Below the pieces are notes generated by a model that was not told where the DNA came from, made no database searches, and saw only the letters and a program-made list of their open reading frames with translations. A DNA stretch of 64,000 nt, from NCBI RefSeq assembly GCF_014197035.1, contig NZ_JACIEU010000014.1, forward strand, positions 1-64,000. The letters run 5' to 3'. The first letter of the stretch is position 1. Each line of letters starts with the position of its first letter. The position numbers and the translations under genes were made by a program. Below, one piece after another: positions 47,930-57,211 of the stretch. Source of the stretch: Sphingobium scionense (GTDB taxonomy: Bacteria; Pseudomonadota; Alphaproteobacteria; Sphingomonadales; Sphingomonadaceae).

Positions 47930-50415
47930 TGAGCTTGCGCGAATACCGCAACAAGGCGGCACACCTTGCCGACTTCCTGCCCTGGGCCGCGCTGGTCGGC
48001 GAAGGCGTCGTGCTCAACAAGGACGGTTCGTTCCAGCGCACTGCGCGCTTCCGGGGACCGGACCTTGATTCGGCGACGCCCGCCGAGCTGGTCGCCACCA
48101 CCGCTCGGCTCAACAACTCACTGCGCCGCCTGGGCTCGGGCTGGGCGATCTTCGTCGAGGCGCGGCGAGCGCCCGCGCTCGACTACCCGGACGCCGAATT
48201 TCCCGATCCGGTCTCCGCTCTGGTCGAGATGGAGCGGCGCGAGCAGTTCCGCGAGGACGGCGCGCATTTCGAGAGCGCCTACTACCTGACGCTGCTGTGG
48301 CTGCCGCCGGCCGAGGAAGCGGCGCGGGCCGAAACCTGGCTCTACGAGGGCCGGTCCAGCACTGGCGTCGATCCGTGGGAGATGCTGGCCGGCTTCACCG
48401 ATCGCAGCGACCGCGTTCTCAATCTGGTCGAGGGTTTCGTGCCCGAGGTCCGTTGGCTCGATGACGGCGAGACGCTCACCTATCTGCATAGCACCATCTC
48501 GACCCGGCGCCAGCGAGTCCGGGTTCCCGAGACCCCGATGCACCTCGACGCGCTGCTCGCCGACGAGCCGCTGACCGGCGGGCTGGAACCGCGCCTGGGC
48601 GACCATCATCTCCGCACGCTCACCATCATTGGATTTCCCAGCGTCACCTTTCCCGGCCTGCTCGACGAGTTGAACCGGCTGGCCTTCGAGTATCGCTGGA
48701 GCACCCGCGCCATCATGCTCGACAAGACCGACGCGACCAAGCTGCTCACCCGTATTCGTCGCCAGTGGTTCGCCAAGCGCAAGTCCGTCGCAGCCATCTT
48801 GAAGGAGGTGATGACCAACGAGGCGAGCACGCTGCTCGACAGCGACGCCTCCAACAAGGCCGCAGACGCCGACACCGCCCTGCAGGAGCTGGGCGCCGAC
48901 TATGCCGGCATGGCCTATGTCACCGCGACAGTGACGGTGTGGGACCGCGATCCCGCCATCGCTGCCGAGAAGCTGCGGCTGGTCGAGAAGGTCATTCAGG
49001 GCCGCGACTTCACCGTCATTCCCGAGGGGATGAACGCCGTGGAAGCGTGGCTCGGCTCACTTCCCGGTCACACATATGCCAACGTCCGTCAGCCCCCGCT
49101 TTCCACTTTCAATCTCGCCCACCTGATCCCCCTGTCAGCGGTATGGGCGGGGCCGGAACGGGACGAGCATTTCGGACACCCCCCCTTGCTCTATGGCAGG
49201 ACCGAAGGCTCGACCCCGTTCCGGTTTTCCCTTCATGTCGGCGACGTCGGCCATACGCTGATCGTCGGCCCGACCGGCGCGGGCAAGTCGGTGCTGCTCG
49301 CCCTCATGGCGATGCAGTTCCGCCGCTATCCGAGCGCACAGGTGTTCGCTTTCGATTTCGGCGGCAGCATCCGCGCCGCCGCGCTCGGCATGGGCGGGGA
49401 CTGGCAGGATCTCGGCGGAATGCTGTCCGACGAGGCCGGCACGGGTGTCCAGCTTCAACCATTGGCGCGCATCGACGATCCCGCCGAGCGGGCATGGGCG
49501 GCGGAATGGCTGGCTGCCATCCTTGCGTCCGAAGGCGTCGCGGTCGATCCCCAGGCCAAGGAGCACCTATGGTCGGCGCTCGGCTCACTTGCGTCCGCGC
49601 CGATCGGCGAGCGCACACTGACCGGGCTGGCCGTGCTGTTGCAATCGCAGCAGCTCAAACAGGCGCTCGCCTCCTACTGCATCGGCGGGCCGTGGGGCCG
49701 TTTGCTCGACGCGGAGGCCGAGCGTCTCGGCGAGGCGTCGGTTCAGGCGTTCGAGACCGAAGGCTTGGTCGGCGCCGGATCGGCGGCCGCCGTCCTGTCC
49801 TATCTGTTCCACCGGATCGAAGGCCGGCTGGACGGCTCGCCCACGCTCATCATCATCGACGAGGGCTGGCTGGTCCTCGACAGCCCGGACTTCGCCGCGC
49901 AGCTCCGCGAATGGTTGAAAACTCTGCGCAAGAAGAACGCCAGTGTGGTGCTCGCCACGCAGAGCCTCGCCGACATCGAAACCTCGAACATCGCGCCGGC
50001 CATCATCGAAAGCTGTCCGACGCGCATCTTCCTGCCGAATGAGCGCGCCGCCGAGCCGCAGATCGCCACTATCTACGAGCGGTTCGGCCTCAACGCCCGC
50101 CAGATCGAAATCCTCAGCCGGGCCACGCCCAAGCGCGACTATTACTGCCAGTCGCGGCGCGGCAACCGGCTGTTCGAGCTGGGGCTGGGCGAGGTCGCGC
50201 TGGCCTTCGCTGCCGCGTCGTCGAAGTCAGACCAGCTCCGCATCGCCGAACTGGTTGAAGCTCTCGGCCGCGAACGCTTCGCCGCCGAGTGGCTGCGCCA
50301 TCGCGGCTTGGCCTGGGCGGTCGATCTTCTTCCCGAACCCCAACCCGATCCGCTGACCGGTCGCCGGGAAGATGCCGGCCAGATCCCCCTTGCCTTGAAG
50401 GATATGACCCTATGA
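47926..50415 (+). CDS. trbE: TrbE, VirB4-type ATPase
   Basis: An 829-residue ATPase that drives pilin extraction and substrate passage. N-terminal CagE/TrbE domain (LREYRNKAAHLADFLPWAALVGEGVVLNKDGS within residues 3-34; TWLYEGRSSTG), then Walker A TLIVGPTGAGKSVLLALMAM and Walker B PTLIIIDEGWLVLDS, with SVVLATQSLADIETSNIAPAIIESCPTRIFLPN as the usual sensor region. Length is normal for TrbE. Overlaps trbD and trbJ by four bases. Confidence 0.96.
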   Translation: MMSLREYRNKAAHLADFLPWAALVGEGVVLNKDGSFQRTARFRGPDLDSATPAELVATTARLNNSLRRLGSGWAIFVEARRAPALDYPDAEFPDPVSALVEMERREQFREDGAHFESAYYLTLLWLPPAEEAARAETWLYEGRSSTGVDPWEMLAGFTDRSDRVLNLVEGFVPEVRWLDDGETLTYLHSTISTRRQRVRVPETPMHLDALLADEPLTGGLEPRLGDHHLRTLTIIGFPSVTFPGLLDELNRLAFEYRWSTRAIMLDKTDATKLLTRIRRQWFAKRKSVAAILKEVMTNEASTLLDSDASNKAADADTALQELGADYAGMAYVTATVTVWDRDPAIAAEKLRLVEKVIQGRDFTVIPEGMNAVEAWLGSLPGHTYANVRQPPLSTFNLAHLIPLSAVWAGPERDEHFGHPPLLYGRTEGSTPFRFSLHVGDVGHTLIVGPTGAGKSVLLALMAMQFRRYPSAQVFAFDFGGSIRAAALGMGGDWQDLGGMLSDEAGTGVQLQPLARIDDPAERAWAAEWLAAILASEGVAVDPQAKEHLWSALGSLASAPIGERTLTGLAVLLQSQQLKQALASYCIGGPWGRLLDAEAERLGEASVQAFETEGLVGAGSAAAVLSYLFHRIEGRLDGSPTLIIIDEGWLVLDSPDFAAQLREWLKTLRKKNASVVLATQSLADIETSNIAPAIIESCPTRIFLPNERAAEPQIATIYERFGLNARQIEILSRATPKRDYYCQSRRGNRLFELGLGEVALAFAAASSKSDQLRIAELVEALGRERFAAEWLRHRGLAWAVDLLPEPQPDPLTGRREDAGQIPLALKDMTL

Positions 50416-51170
50416 AGCCCAACATCCTGCACCGCGCCATGCTGGCCGGCGCCATCGCCACGTCGAGCATGATCGGCATCACCGCCGCCACGCCGGCGCA
50501 CGCTCAGTTCGGCGGGATCGTCTATGACCCGACCAACTATGCGCAGAACGTGCTGACCGCCGCTCGGTCGCTCCAGCAGATCAACAACCAGATTCAGCAA
50601 ATCCAGAACCAGGCGACCTCGCTCATCAACGAGGCTCGCAATCTGACTTCGCTGCCGTTCAGCTCGCTCCAACAGTTGCAGAGCCAAGTGCAGCGCACCC
50701 AGCAGCTTCTCGGCGAGGCGCAGCGCATCGCCTACGACGTGCAGAACGTCCAGCAGGCGTTCAGCAGCCGCTACAAGGGCGCGGCGCTCACCGGCACCCA
50801 CGCGCAGATGGTCGCCAACGCCAATGCGCGCTGGGAGGATAGCGTCGGCGCATTCGAGGACGCGCTGCGTGTTCAGGCTGGCGTGGTCGGCAATATCGAC
50901 GGCGCGCGCATCACGATGGACGGCCTGGTCACGTCCAGCCAGTCGGCGACCGGCGCGCTTCAGGCGGCACAGGCGGGCAACCAGCTACTCGCGCTGCAAT
51001 CGCAGCAGCTCGCGGACCTGACGGCACTGCTCGCCGCGCAAGGCCGGGCGCAGGCGCTCGACTCGGCGCGCAACGCCGCGGTCGAAGCCGAGAGCCGCGA
51101 ACGGCTTCGCCGCTTCCTCACGCGGTCCACCGGCTATCAGCCGGGCAACGCCCGCATGTTCCACGACTGA
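50412..51170 (+). CDS. trbJ: TrbJ, VirB5-like minor pilus protein
   Basis: A 252-residue periplasmic protein. Signal peptide ends TAATPAHAQFGG; the mature protein starts IVYDPTNYAQNVLTAARSLQQINNQIQQIQNQ, with long coiled helices rich in Gln, and ends RFLTRSTGYQPGNARMF. TrbJ is found at the pilus tip or surface and influences host contact. Overlaps trbE by four bases. Confidence 0.93.
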   Translation: MKPNILHRAMLAGAIATSSMIGITAATPAHAQFGGIVYDPTNYAQNVLTAARSLQQINNQIQQIQNQATSLINEARNLTSLPFSSLQQLQSQVQRTQQLLGEAQRIAYDVQNVQQAFSSRYKGAALTGTHAQMVANANARWEDSVGAFEDALRVQAGVVGNIDGARITMDGLVTSSQSATGALQAAQAGNQLLALQSQQLADLTALLAAQGRAQALDSARNAAVEAESRERLRRFLTRSTGYQPGNARMFHD

Positions 51171-51175
51171 TCGTA

Positions 51176-51478
51176 ATGGACAGCAAGCTCCTCGCGCGCA
51201 TCGGCACCGTCATCTTCATCGCCATCGCCACCACGATGACGGCGATCGAGATGAGCCGAGCACCAGAGCCACCGCGCGCGGGGCCGGTGGCCGTCGCCGA
51301 GAAATCGGCGACGGACCCGCTGTTGATCGAGCTGCGCCGCTGCCAGTCGATCGGCGCGGCCGGGGCGAGCGACCCTGATTGCCTGCGCGCCTGGGCCGAG
51401 AACCGTCGTCGGTTCCTCGCGCCCGGCGCGCGTCCCGCCGCCCGCATCGCCGATGGCGCTACCCCGCAGGAGAATTGA
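51176..51478 (+). CDS. trbK: TrbK-alt-type small membrane protein, putative entry exclusion
   Basis: A 100-residue protein with one N-terminal membrane helix (LARIGTVIFIAIATTMTAIEM) and a soluble part with LLIELRRCQSIGAAGASDPDCLRAWAENRRRFL. The pattern of two cysteines around 'RCQ.....A..D..C..AW.ENRRRF' is that of putative TrbK-alt proteins. In RP4, TrbK prevents entry of a second copy; here that role is inferred from position and pattern. It lies between trbJ and trbL. Confidence 0.85.
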   Translation: MDSKLLARIGTVIFIAIATTMTAIEMSRAPEPPRAGPVAVAEKSATDPLLIELRRCQSIGAAGASDPDCLRAWAENRRRFLAPGARPAARIADGATPQEN

Positions 51479-51479
51479 T

Positions 51480-52790
51480 ATGGGCGGCACCGGCGTCGTC
51501 GATCGCTTTCTGGATGTCTTCACCCGCTATATCGACAGCGGGTTCGGCCTGCTCGGCGGCGAGGTGGCATTCATCGCCACGACGCTGATCGTCATCGACG
51601 TGACTTTGGCCGCGCTGTTCTGGACGTGGGGCGAAGGCGACGACATCATCGCGCGCCTCGTCAAGAAGACGCTGTTCGTCGGCGTCTTCGCCTACATCAT
51701 CGGCAACTGGAACAGCCTGGCACGCATCGTCTTCGAGAGCGTCGCCGGGCTCGGGCTCAAAGCGTCGGGCACCGGCTTTACGGCGGCCGAACTGCTCCAG
51801 CCGGGCCGCGTCGCCCAAGTCGGGCTGGAGGCGGGTCAGCCGATCCTAGAATCCATTTCAGACTTGATGGGCTGGGTCGCATTCTTCGAGAACTTCATCC
51901 AGATTGCGGTGCTGCTGATCGCCTGGCTGCTGGTCATCCTCGCCTTCTTCATTCTGGCGATCCAGCTCTTCGTGACGCTGATCGAGTTCAAGCTGGCGAC
52001 GCTCTGCGGCTTCGTCCTCATCCCCTTCGGCCTGTTCGGCAAGACCGCCTTCATGGCCGAGCGCGTGCTGGGACTCGTCATCTCGTCGGGCGTCAAGGTG
52101 CTGGTGCTCGCCGTCATCGTCGGCATCGGCTCGACATTGTTCGACGAGTTCCGCGCCGGGTTCGGCGGCGCGCAGCCCAGCATCGAGGACGCGATGGCCG
52201 TCGCGCTCGCCTCGCTCTGTCTTCTCGGCCTCGGCATCTTCGGCCCGTCGATCGCCAATGGCATCGTCTCAGGCGGCCCGGCGCTTGGCGCAGGCGCCGC
52301 AGCGGGAACCGTGCTCGCAGCCGGCGGCGCGCTTGTCGGTGGCGCCGCTGCCGCCCGCCTCGGCGCCGGCGCTGCGGCGGGTGCGATCGGCGGCGCGGCG
52401 CGAGGCGCCGCCTTCACCTCGGGCGCAGCCAACAGCGCCTATGCGCTCGGCTCCGCCGGTAAGACCGGCGGGGCTGCGGTCGCCGGCGGCGCTGGCGGCG
52501 TCGGCCAGGCGGCGGCCGGTGCGGTCATGTCACCGCTTCGCAAGGCGGCCGCTTCGCTCAAGGACAGCTATCGCTCGGGCGGCCGCGCCGCCGTCACCGC
52601 AACGGGCGGGACCATTTCAGGCGGCAGTTCCACGCCGTCGCCGGACACTTCCGCCGGTGCGCCCGCCTGGGCGTCCGCGATGAAGAACCGTCAAACTATG
52701 ACTCACGGCGCGACCATAGCCGCCCACACGCTGCGCTCCGGCGACGGCGGCGGCAGCGGCGCGTCGGTCGATACCAGCCAGAAGGATTGA
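51480..52790 (+). CDS. trbL: TrbL, VirB6-like channel protein
   Basis: A 436-residue polytopic inner-membrane protein, the VirB6 counterpart. Five or six helices lie in residues 20-270 (FIATTLIVIDVTLAALFWTW, VLLIAWLLVILAFFILAIQL). The C-terminal third is Gly/Ala/Ser-rich low-complexity sequence with a cytoplasmic or periplasmic tail, usual for TrbL. The ATG at 51480 follows AGGAGAATTG. Confidence 0.93.
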   Translation: MGGTGVVDRFLDVFTRYIDSGFGLLGGEVAFIATTLIVIDVTLAALFWTWGEGDDIIARLVKKTLFVGVFAYIIGNWNSLARIVFESVAGLGLKASGTGFTAAELLQPGRVAQVGLEAGQPILESISDLMGWVAFFENFIQIAVLLIAWLLVILAFFILAIQLFVTLIEFKLATLCGFVLIPFGLFGKTAFMAERVLGLVISSGVKVLVLAVIVGIGSTLFDEFRAGFGGAQPSIEDAMAVALASLCLLGLGIFGPSIANGIVSGGPALGAGAAAGTVLAAGGALVGGAAAARLGAGAAAGAIGGAARGAAFTSGAANSAYALGSAGKTGGAAVAGGAGGVGQAAAGAVMSPLRKAAASLKDSYRSGGRAAVTATGGTISGGSSTPSPDTSAGAPAWASAMKNRQTMTHGATIAAHTLRSGDGGGSGASVDTSQKD

Positions 52791-52793
52791 TCC

Positions 52794-53477
52794 ATGTTCA
52801 AGCGACCGACCATCCGCTACGGCCAGACGCCCGAGCCGGCCACACCCTATCAGCGCGCCGCGCAGGCATGGGACGACCGCATCGGTTCGGCGCGCGTGCA
52901 GGCGAAGAACTGGCGGCTCGCGTTTTTCGGCACGTTGGCGCTTTCGGGCGGTCTAGCTGGCGGCCTCGTCTGGCAATCGACGCGCGGCCATATCGTCCCG
53001 TGGGTCGTGCAGGTCGATCGGCTGGGCGAAGCTCAGGCGGTTGCGCCCGCCGAGGCCGGCTATCGCCCGACCGATCCGCAGGTCGCGTTCCATCTCGCCC
53101 GCTTCATCGAGCAGGTCCGCGCGATCCCCGCCGACCCGGTGATCGTCCGTCAGAACTGGCTCAGGGCTTACGACTTCACGACCGATCGCGGCGCGCTTGC
53201 GCTCAATGACTATGCGCGGGCCAACGACCCGTTCGCCAATGTCGGGCGGGTGCAGGTCGCGGTGGAAGTGTCCAGCGTCATCCGGGCATCGCCTGACAGC
53301 TTCCGCGTCGCCTGGATCGAGCGCCGCTATCAGGACGGCAGCCTTGCCGCCACCGAACGCTGGTCCGCGATCCTCACCATCGTCGTCCAGCCTCCGCGCA
53401 CCCCCGACGCCCTGCGCAAGAATCCGCTTGGCGTCTTCGTCAATGCCCTCAACTGGTCGAAGGAGCTGTCGCAATGA
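52794..53477 (+). CDS. trbF: TrbF, VirB8-like assembly factor
   Basis: A 227-residue bitopic inner-membrane protein. N-terminal TPYQRAAQAWDDRIGSARVQAKNWR precedes the membrane helix (LAFFGTLALSGGLAGGLVWQS), and the periplasmic NTF2-like domain has WVVQVDRLGEAQAV, FIEQVRAIPADPVIVRQNWLRAYDF and WSAILTIVVQPP. TrbF scaffolds the channel core. The end overlaps trbG by four bases. Confidence 0.95.
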   Translation: MFKRPTIRYGQTPEPATPYQRAAQAWDDRIGSARVQAKNWRLAFFGTLALSGGLAGGLVWQSTRGHIVPWVVQVDRLGEAQAVAPAEAGYRPTDPQVAFHLARFIEQVRAIPADPVIVRQNWLRAYDFTTDRGALALNDYARANDPFANVGRVQVAVEVSSVIRASPDSFRVAWIERRYQDGSLAATERWSAILTIVVQPPRTPDALRKNPLGVFVNALNWSKELSQ

Positions 53478-54490
53478 CCGGCATACCCATCCGCCGCGCG
53501 ACCACTGCCGCGCTGTTCGTCTCCGCATCCGCGCTCGCCGGCTGCGCTACCACGTCGGCCAGGCCGCCCGTGATCGCGTTCGACGATCCGCCCCCCGCGA
53601 TCGCCGCGACGCCCGCGGCAGAGCCGCCCCGCGCGGTCGAGATCGTCACGATCCTCGAGCCGTTGCCGCTGCCCGGCCAGTTGAAGCCGATGACGGAGAG
53701 CGCGCGACCGCCAGAGCCCGCCGATCCGCGCCGCCGTGTCGGCGACGCCAACGACGCCGCTCGCGTGCAGCCGGTGCGCGACGGCTTCCTCAACGCCATT
53801 CAGCAATATCCGTGGACCGACGGCGCGCTGTATCAAGTCTATGCCGCTCCCGGCCAGGTGACGGACATCGCGCTTCAGGAAGGTGAGCAGCTCGTTGGAC
53901 CTGGGCCAGTCGCGGCCGGCGACACGGTGCGCTGGATCATCGGCGACACGGTAAGCGGCAGCGGCGCCACCGCCCGCGTGCATATCCTCGCCAAACCAAC
54001 CCGGCCCGACCTCGCCACCAACATGGTCATCAACACCGACCGTCGCACCTATCACCTCGAATTACGTGCGACCCCGGCGACTTACATGGCATCGGTCTCT
54101 TGGACCTATCCGCAAGACCAGCTCATTGCCTTGCAGGGTCGCAACGCGGCCGCGGCCGCCGCTGCGCCAGCCGCGACCGGCGTGGACGTGTCCGCGCTCA
54201 ATTTCCGCTACCGGGTCGAAGGCGACCGCGCGGCGTGGAAGCCCGTTCGCGTGTTCGACGATGGCCGGCAGGTGTTCGTGGAGTTTCCGGCCGGGATCTC
54301 GCAGGGCGAGATGCCGCCGCTGTTCGTGACCGGCGCGGCCGGTGACGCCGAGTTGGTCAATTATCGCGTGCATGGCCGCTACATGGTGGTCGATCGCCTG
54401 TTTGCCGCCGCCGAGCTGCGCCTGGGCGATCGGCGCAGCGAGCAGCGCGTTCGCATCGTGCGCGTCGATGGACGGCGGGGGCGGCCGTGA
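53474..54490 (+). CDS. trbG: TrbG, VirB9-like core protein (lipoprotein-type signal)
   Basis: A 338-residue periplasmic/outer-membrane core protein. The signal ends in a lipobox-like SASALAGC, so it may be lipid-anchored. The VirB9 domain includes YPWTDGALYQVYAAPGQVTDIALQEGEQL split around residues 112-140, GDTVRWIIGDT, RRTYHLELRATPATYMASVSWTYP and VFDDGRQVFVEFP. With TrbI it forms the outer-membrane pore. Overlaps trbF and trbI by four bases. Confidence 0.95.
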   Translation: MTGIPIRRATTAALFVSASALAGCATTSARPPVIAFDDPPPAIAATPAAEPPRAVEIVTILEPLPLPGQLKPMTESARPPEPADPRRRVGDANDAARVQPVRDGFLNAIQQYPWTDGALYQVYAAPGQVTDIALQEGEQLVGPGPVAAGDTVRWIIGDTVSGSGATARVHILAKPTRPDLATNMVINTDRRTYHLELRATPATYMASVSWTYPQDQLIALQGRNAAAAAAAPAATGVDVSALNFRYRVEGDRAAWKPVRVFDDGRQVFVEFPAGISQGEMPPLFVTGAAGDAELVNYRVHGRYMVVDRLFAAAELRLGDRRSEQRVRIVRVDGRRGRP

Positions 54491-55704
54491 GCGAGCCCGT
54501 AGACACTCCGGCCACCGCGCCCGCCGCGCTGCATTCCGATCCTCAAGCCTTCCAGCTTCGCGGAGATCCGCCGCGCGTGATGCGCCTGTCGCGTAAGGCG
54601 CTCGCAGTCGTGGGTGTCGCCGCCGGCCTTGGGATCGGCGGCTCACTGATCTATGCGCTGCGCCCGCCCAGCGAGAAAGCCGCGCAGGAACTTTATAACA
54701 CCGACAGCCGCGCCACCGCCGAGACCATCACGTCCGGGCCGCGCGACTACGCGCAGGCGCCCCGGCTCGGCCCGCCGCTGCCCGGCGACCTCGGCGGACC
54801 GATCGTGGCGGCGCAGCAGCGCGGCGAGAATGTGCCAGTGCCTCCGGTCGGCACGCAACCAGGTCAACCCGATCCCAGCGTTCAGGCCGCCGAGACCGCC
54901 CGCCAGCGTGCGCAGCAAGAGCGCGACGCGGCGCGCACCAGCTCGGTCTTCCTCGGCAGCAGCGGGGGTTCGGCGTCATCAGCGGCCCCGGCTTCCCCCG
55001 GTCTCGCAGCGCCGAACCAGGCGCCTCCGGTGACGGCCGATGCAGCGGCGCAAAGCGACCAGGCCGCCAAGCGCGCCTTCATGGCGCAGGCGTCCAACCA
55101 GCGCACGGTCAGCGTCGAGCGGCTGACGGTGCCGACGTCGCCAAACATCGTGCAGGCCGGAAGCATCATCCCGGCCGCGCTCATCACCGGCGTCCGTTCG
55201 GACCTCCCCGGCCAGATCACCGCACAGGTGACAGCCAATGTCTATGACAGCCCCACGGGTCGCATCCTGCTCATCCCACAGGGCGCGCGGCTGATCGGCG
55301 AGTATGACAGCGAGATCGCCGCCGGGCAGACCCGCGTGCTGCTCGCCTGGGACCGGCTCATCATGCCGGACGGCCGCTCGATCGTTCTCGAGCGCCAGCC
55401 CGGCGCGGACGGAACGGGGTTCGCCGGCCTACAGGACCGCGTGAACCAGCACTGGGGCAATCTCCTCAGGGCGGCGGCCGTCTCGACGCTTCTCGGCGTA
55501 GGCGCCGAGCTGGGTGCGGACAGCGAGGACGACCTGACCCGTGCCCTCCGGCGAGGCTCGCAAGATACCATCAACCAGACCGGCCAGCAGATCGTGCGGC
55601 GGCAGCTCAATGTGCAGCCAACGCTCACCATCCGGCCGGGGCATCCACTGCGCGTGCTCCTGACGCGCGACCTCGTGCTCGAACCGATCGGAGCAACGCG
55701 ATGA
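54487..55704 (+). CDS. trbI: TrbI, VirB10-like core protein
   Basis: A 405-residue protein spanning the envelope. A cytoplasmic N-terminus, one membrane helix (ALAVVGVAAGLGIGGSLIYAL), a Pro/Gln-rich periplasmic linker (residues about 90-190) and the C-terminal VirB10 barrel: VQAGSIIPAALITGVRSDLPGQITAQVTANVYDS within residues 221-255, ILLIPQGARLIGEYDSEI and HPLRVLLTRDLVLEP. The start is a GTG at 54487 overlapping the trbG stop. Confidence 0.95.
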   Translation: MSEPVDTPATAPAALHSDPQAFQLRGDPPRVMRLSRKALAVVGVAAGLGIGGSLIYALRPPSEKAAQELYNTDSRATAETITSGPRDYAQAPRLGPPLPGDLGGPIVAAQQRGENVPVPPVGTQPGQPDPSVQAAETARQRAQQERDAARTSSVFLGSSGGSASSAAPASPGLAAPNQAPPVTADAAAQSDQAAKRAFMAQASNQRTVSVERLTVPTSPNIVQAGSIIPAALITGVRSDLPGQITAQVTANVYDSPTGRILLIPQGARLIGEYDSEIAAGQTRVLLAWDRLIMPDGRSIVLERQPGADGTGFAGLQDRVNQHWGNLLRAAAVSTLLGVGAELGADSEDDLTRALRRGSQDTINQTGQQIVRRQLNVQPTLTIRPGHPLRVLLTRDLVLEPIGATR

Positions 55705-55925
55705 CGAAGTTGAAGCTGGGGCCGCTGGCCGACGACCGACCCGTCAAGCTGACGGTTGAACTGCCCGCGACTGTTCACCGCGATCTTGTCGCCTATGCCG
55801 CCGCGCTCGCGACCGAAACAGGCGGGGAAGCCGTAGCTCCCGAGAAACTCGTCGCGCCGATGCTGGCGAAGTTCATGGCGAGCGATCGAGGGTTTTCACG
55901 ACGTCGGGGCGCCGCAAAGGACTGA
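55701..55925 (+). CDS. DUF2274 family protein
   Basis: A 74-residue protein, last gene of the trb operon, overlapping trbI by four bases. TKLKLGPLADDRPVKLTVELPATVHRDLVAYAAALA and the ending LVAPMLAKFMASDRGF match DUF2274, a small family always found here. Its form recalls ribbon-helix-helix proteins (VKLTVELPATVHRDLVAYA), so a DNA-binding regulator of the operon is possible. Confidence 0.92.
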   Translation: MTKLKLGPLADDRPVKLTVELPATVHRDLVAYAAALATETGGEAVAPEKLVAPMLAKFMASDRGFSRRRGAAKD

Positions 55926-55940
55926 GCCGGCGCGTTGCCG

Positions 55941-56249
55941 TCAGTTTCCCAAGAACCGCTTGCGGCGTTCCTGCGCGTCGACCTTGATGATCGCTTCTTC
56001 GGCGGTGGCGCATTCGCCGCCCCGCACCGAGCCATCACGACATCCGGCGACGACTTGCCGCGCTTCGTCGATATGCGCGATGAAATACTGCGTGCCGCGC
56101 GCCTCGCTGGGCGCCGCAGCGATGGGCGAAGGGATGACGACGGGCGCTGTCTGCTGCGTCGGCGCGATCGCCGGCCGCAGGACAAATCCACCCGCGAAGC
56201 CGACGAGCAAAGTTACGAGCACGATGATGATTGTCTTGCTTTGGGGCAT
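55941..56249 (-). CDS. Small membrane-anchored protein, possible entry-exclusion type
   Basis: A 102-residue protein with one N-terminal membrane helix (KTIIIVLVTLLVGFAGGFVL), a Pro/Ala/Gln linker and a soluble end, VVAGCRDGSVRGGECATAEEAIIKVDAQERRKRFLG. The pattern 'CRDG...G.EC..AE.A.........RF.G' recalls small exclusion proteins (EexN/TrbK type) of conjugative elements. It faces the trb operon convergently, 15 bases from DUF2274, so it is not part of that transcript. ATG 56249; function inferred. Confidence 0.6.
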   Translation of the reverse strand: MPQSKTIIIVLVTLLVGFAGGFVLRPAIAPTQQTAPVVIPSPIAAAPSEARGTQYFIAHIDEARQVVAGCRDGSVRGGECATAEEAIIKVDAQERRKRFLGN

Positions 56250-56287
56250 GCGGCAGCTCCAAGAATTGGACATCTAATTTACTGGAA

Positions 56288-57202
56288 TCACGGCAGGAAA
56301 TCAAAAGGCAGCGCATGGCGTTTCGTGATGAATCCAAGAAACCGTCGCAGGGCTGGATTGCCGTTGTCCTCTCGCCAGTAGCCCGAATAGCCGACCAGCG
56401 CTGGTCCTTGCTCGCCGTGGATCGGTCGATAGATTACGTCGGGATAGTGAGCGCCCGTCGAACCCTCGCAAACGATACTCACTCCGCATCCACCGCCAAG
56501 AATACTTAGGATGGTTTCGCGGCTGGATTGTCGCATCCGAATGTCCGGACTTGCGCTCGACACCGACAATCGCCCTAGCAGGATGTCGCGCATCTCCGGG
56601 CCGGGATCGGCGGCGGGCAACAGGAAGCGCTCGCCTCGGAGGTCGGTCCAGTGAACTACGTTGCGTTCGGCGAACGGATGTGAGGCCGGGAGTGCAACCA
56701 ACATCCGCTCGCTCCACAGCGGTTGGCAACGAAAGCCATTATGTCCCATCGCGCCCATCAGGATGGTCATATCGATCTCACCCGCGCTGAGGCCTGCGAG
56801 AAGCACAGCGCGATCGGCTTCCACGCAGTCGACCTCGACCTCTGGATGGGTCGCACGCCAACCCATCATCGTCGCTCGGAGATTGCCAGCTGAGACCGAG
56901 CTATTATGACCGAGCCTCAGACCACCGGCCCGACCTTGGCCAGCGGCCCGCATCATCGCCACGAGGTGGTCAGCGCTGGCGATCATCGGTCGAATGCCGC
57001 GAAGGAATACTTTACCCGCCAACGTCGGGGTGACTCCCGAGCGCGAGCGTTCGAAAATCGGCGTCCCGACCGCCCGCTCTAGCTTCAGGATATTCCTGCT
57101 GAGCGTCGATTGCTCGATGTCGAGGGCGCGGGCCGCCCGGTAGAAGCTTCCATGATCCGCTGCCGCAACGGCATAGCGAAGTTGGCGGATATCAAACGGC
57201 AC
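56288..57202 (-). CDS. LysR-family regulator of the oxidoreductase cluster
   Basis: A 304-residue regulator. Winged helix: IRQLRYAVAAADHGSFYRAARALDIEQSTLSRNILKLERAVGTPIFERS; the effector domain starts about residue 90 (GGLRLGHNSSVSAGNLRATM). It lies nine bases after the Mo-subunit gene on the same strand and so is probably co-transcribed with it; it may also act on a promoter before the 2Fe-2S subunit gene. Start GTG 57202 with GGAGG upstream. Confidence 0.9.
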   Translation of the reverse strand: MPFDIRQLRYAVAAADHGSFYRAARALDIEQSTLSRNILKLERAVGTPIFERSRSGVTPTLAGKVFLRGIRPMIASADHLVAMMRAAGQGRAGGLRLGHNSSVSAGNLRATMMGWRATHPEVEVDCVEADRAVLLAGLSAGEIDMTILMGAMGHNGFRCQPLWSERMLVALPASHPFAERNVVHWTDLRGERFLLPAADPGPEMRDILLGRLSVSSASPDIRMRQSSRETILSILGGGCGVSIVCEGSTGAHYPDVIYRPIHGEQGPALVGYSGYWREDNGNPALRRFLGFITKRHALPFDFLP

Positions 57203-57211
57203 GTTCCTTTG

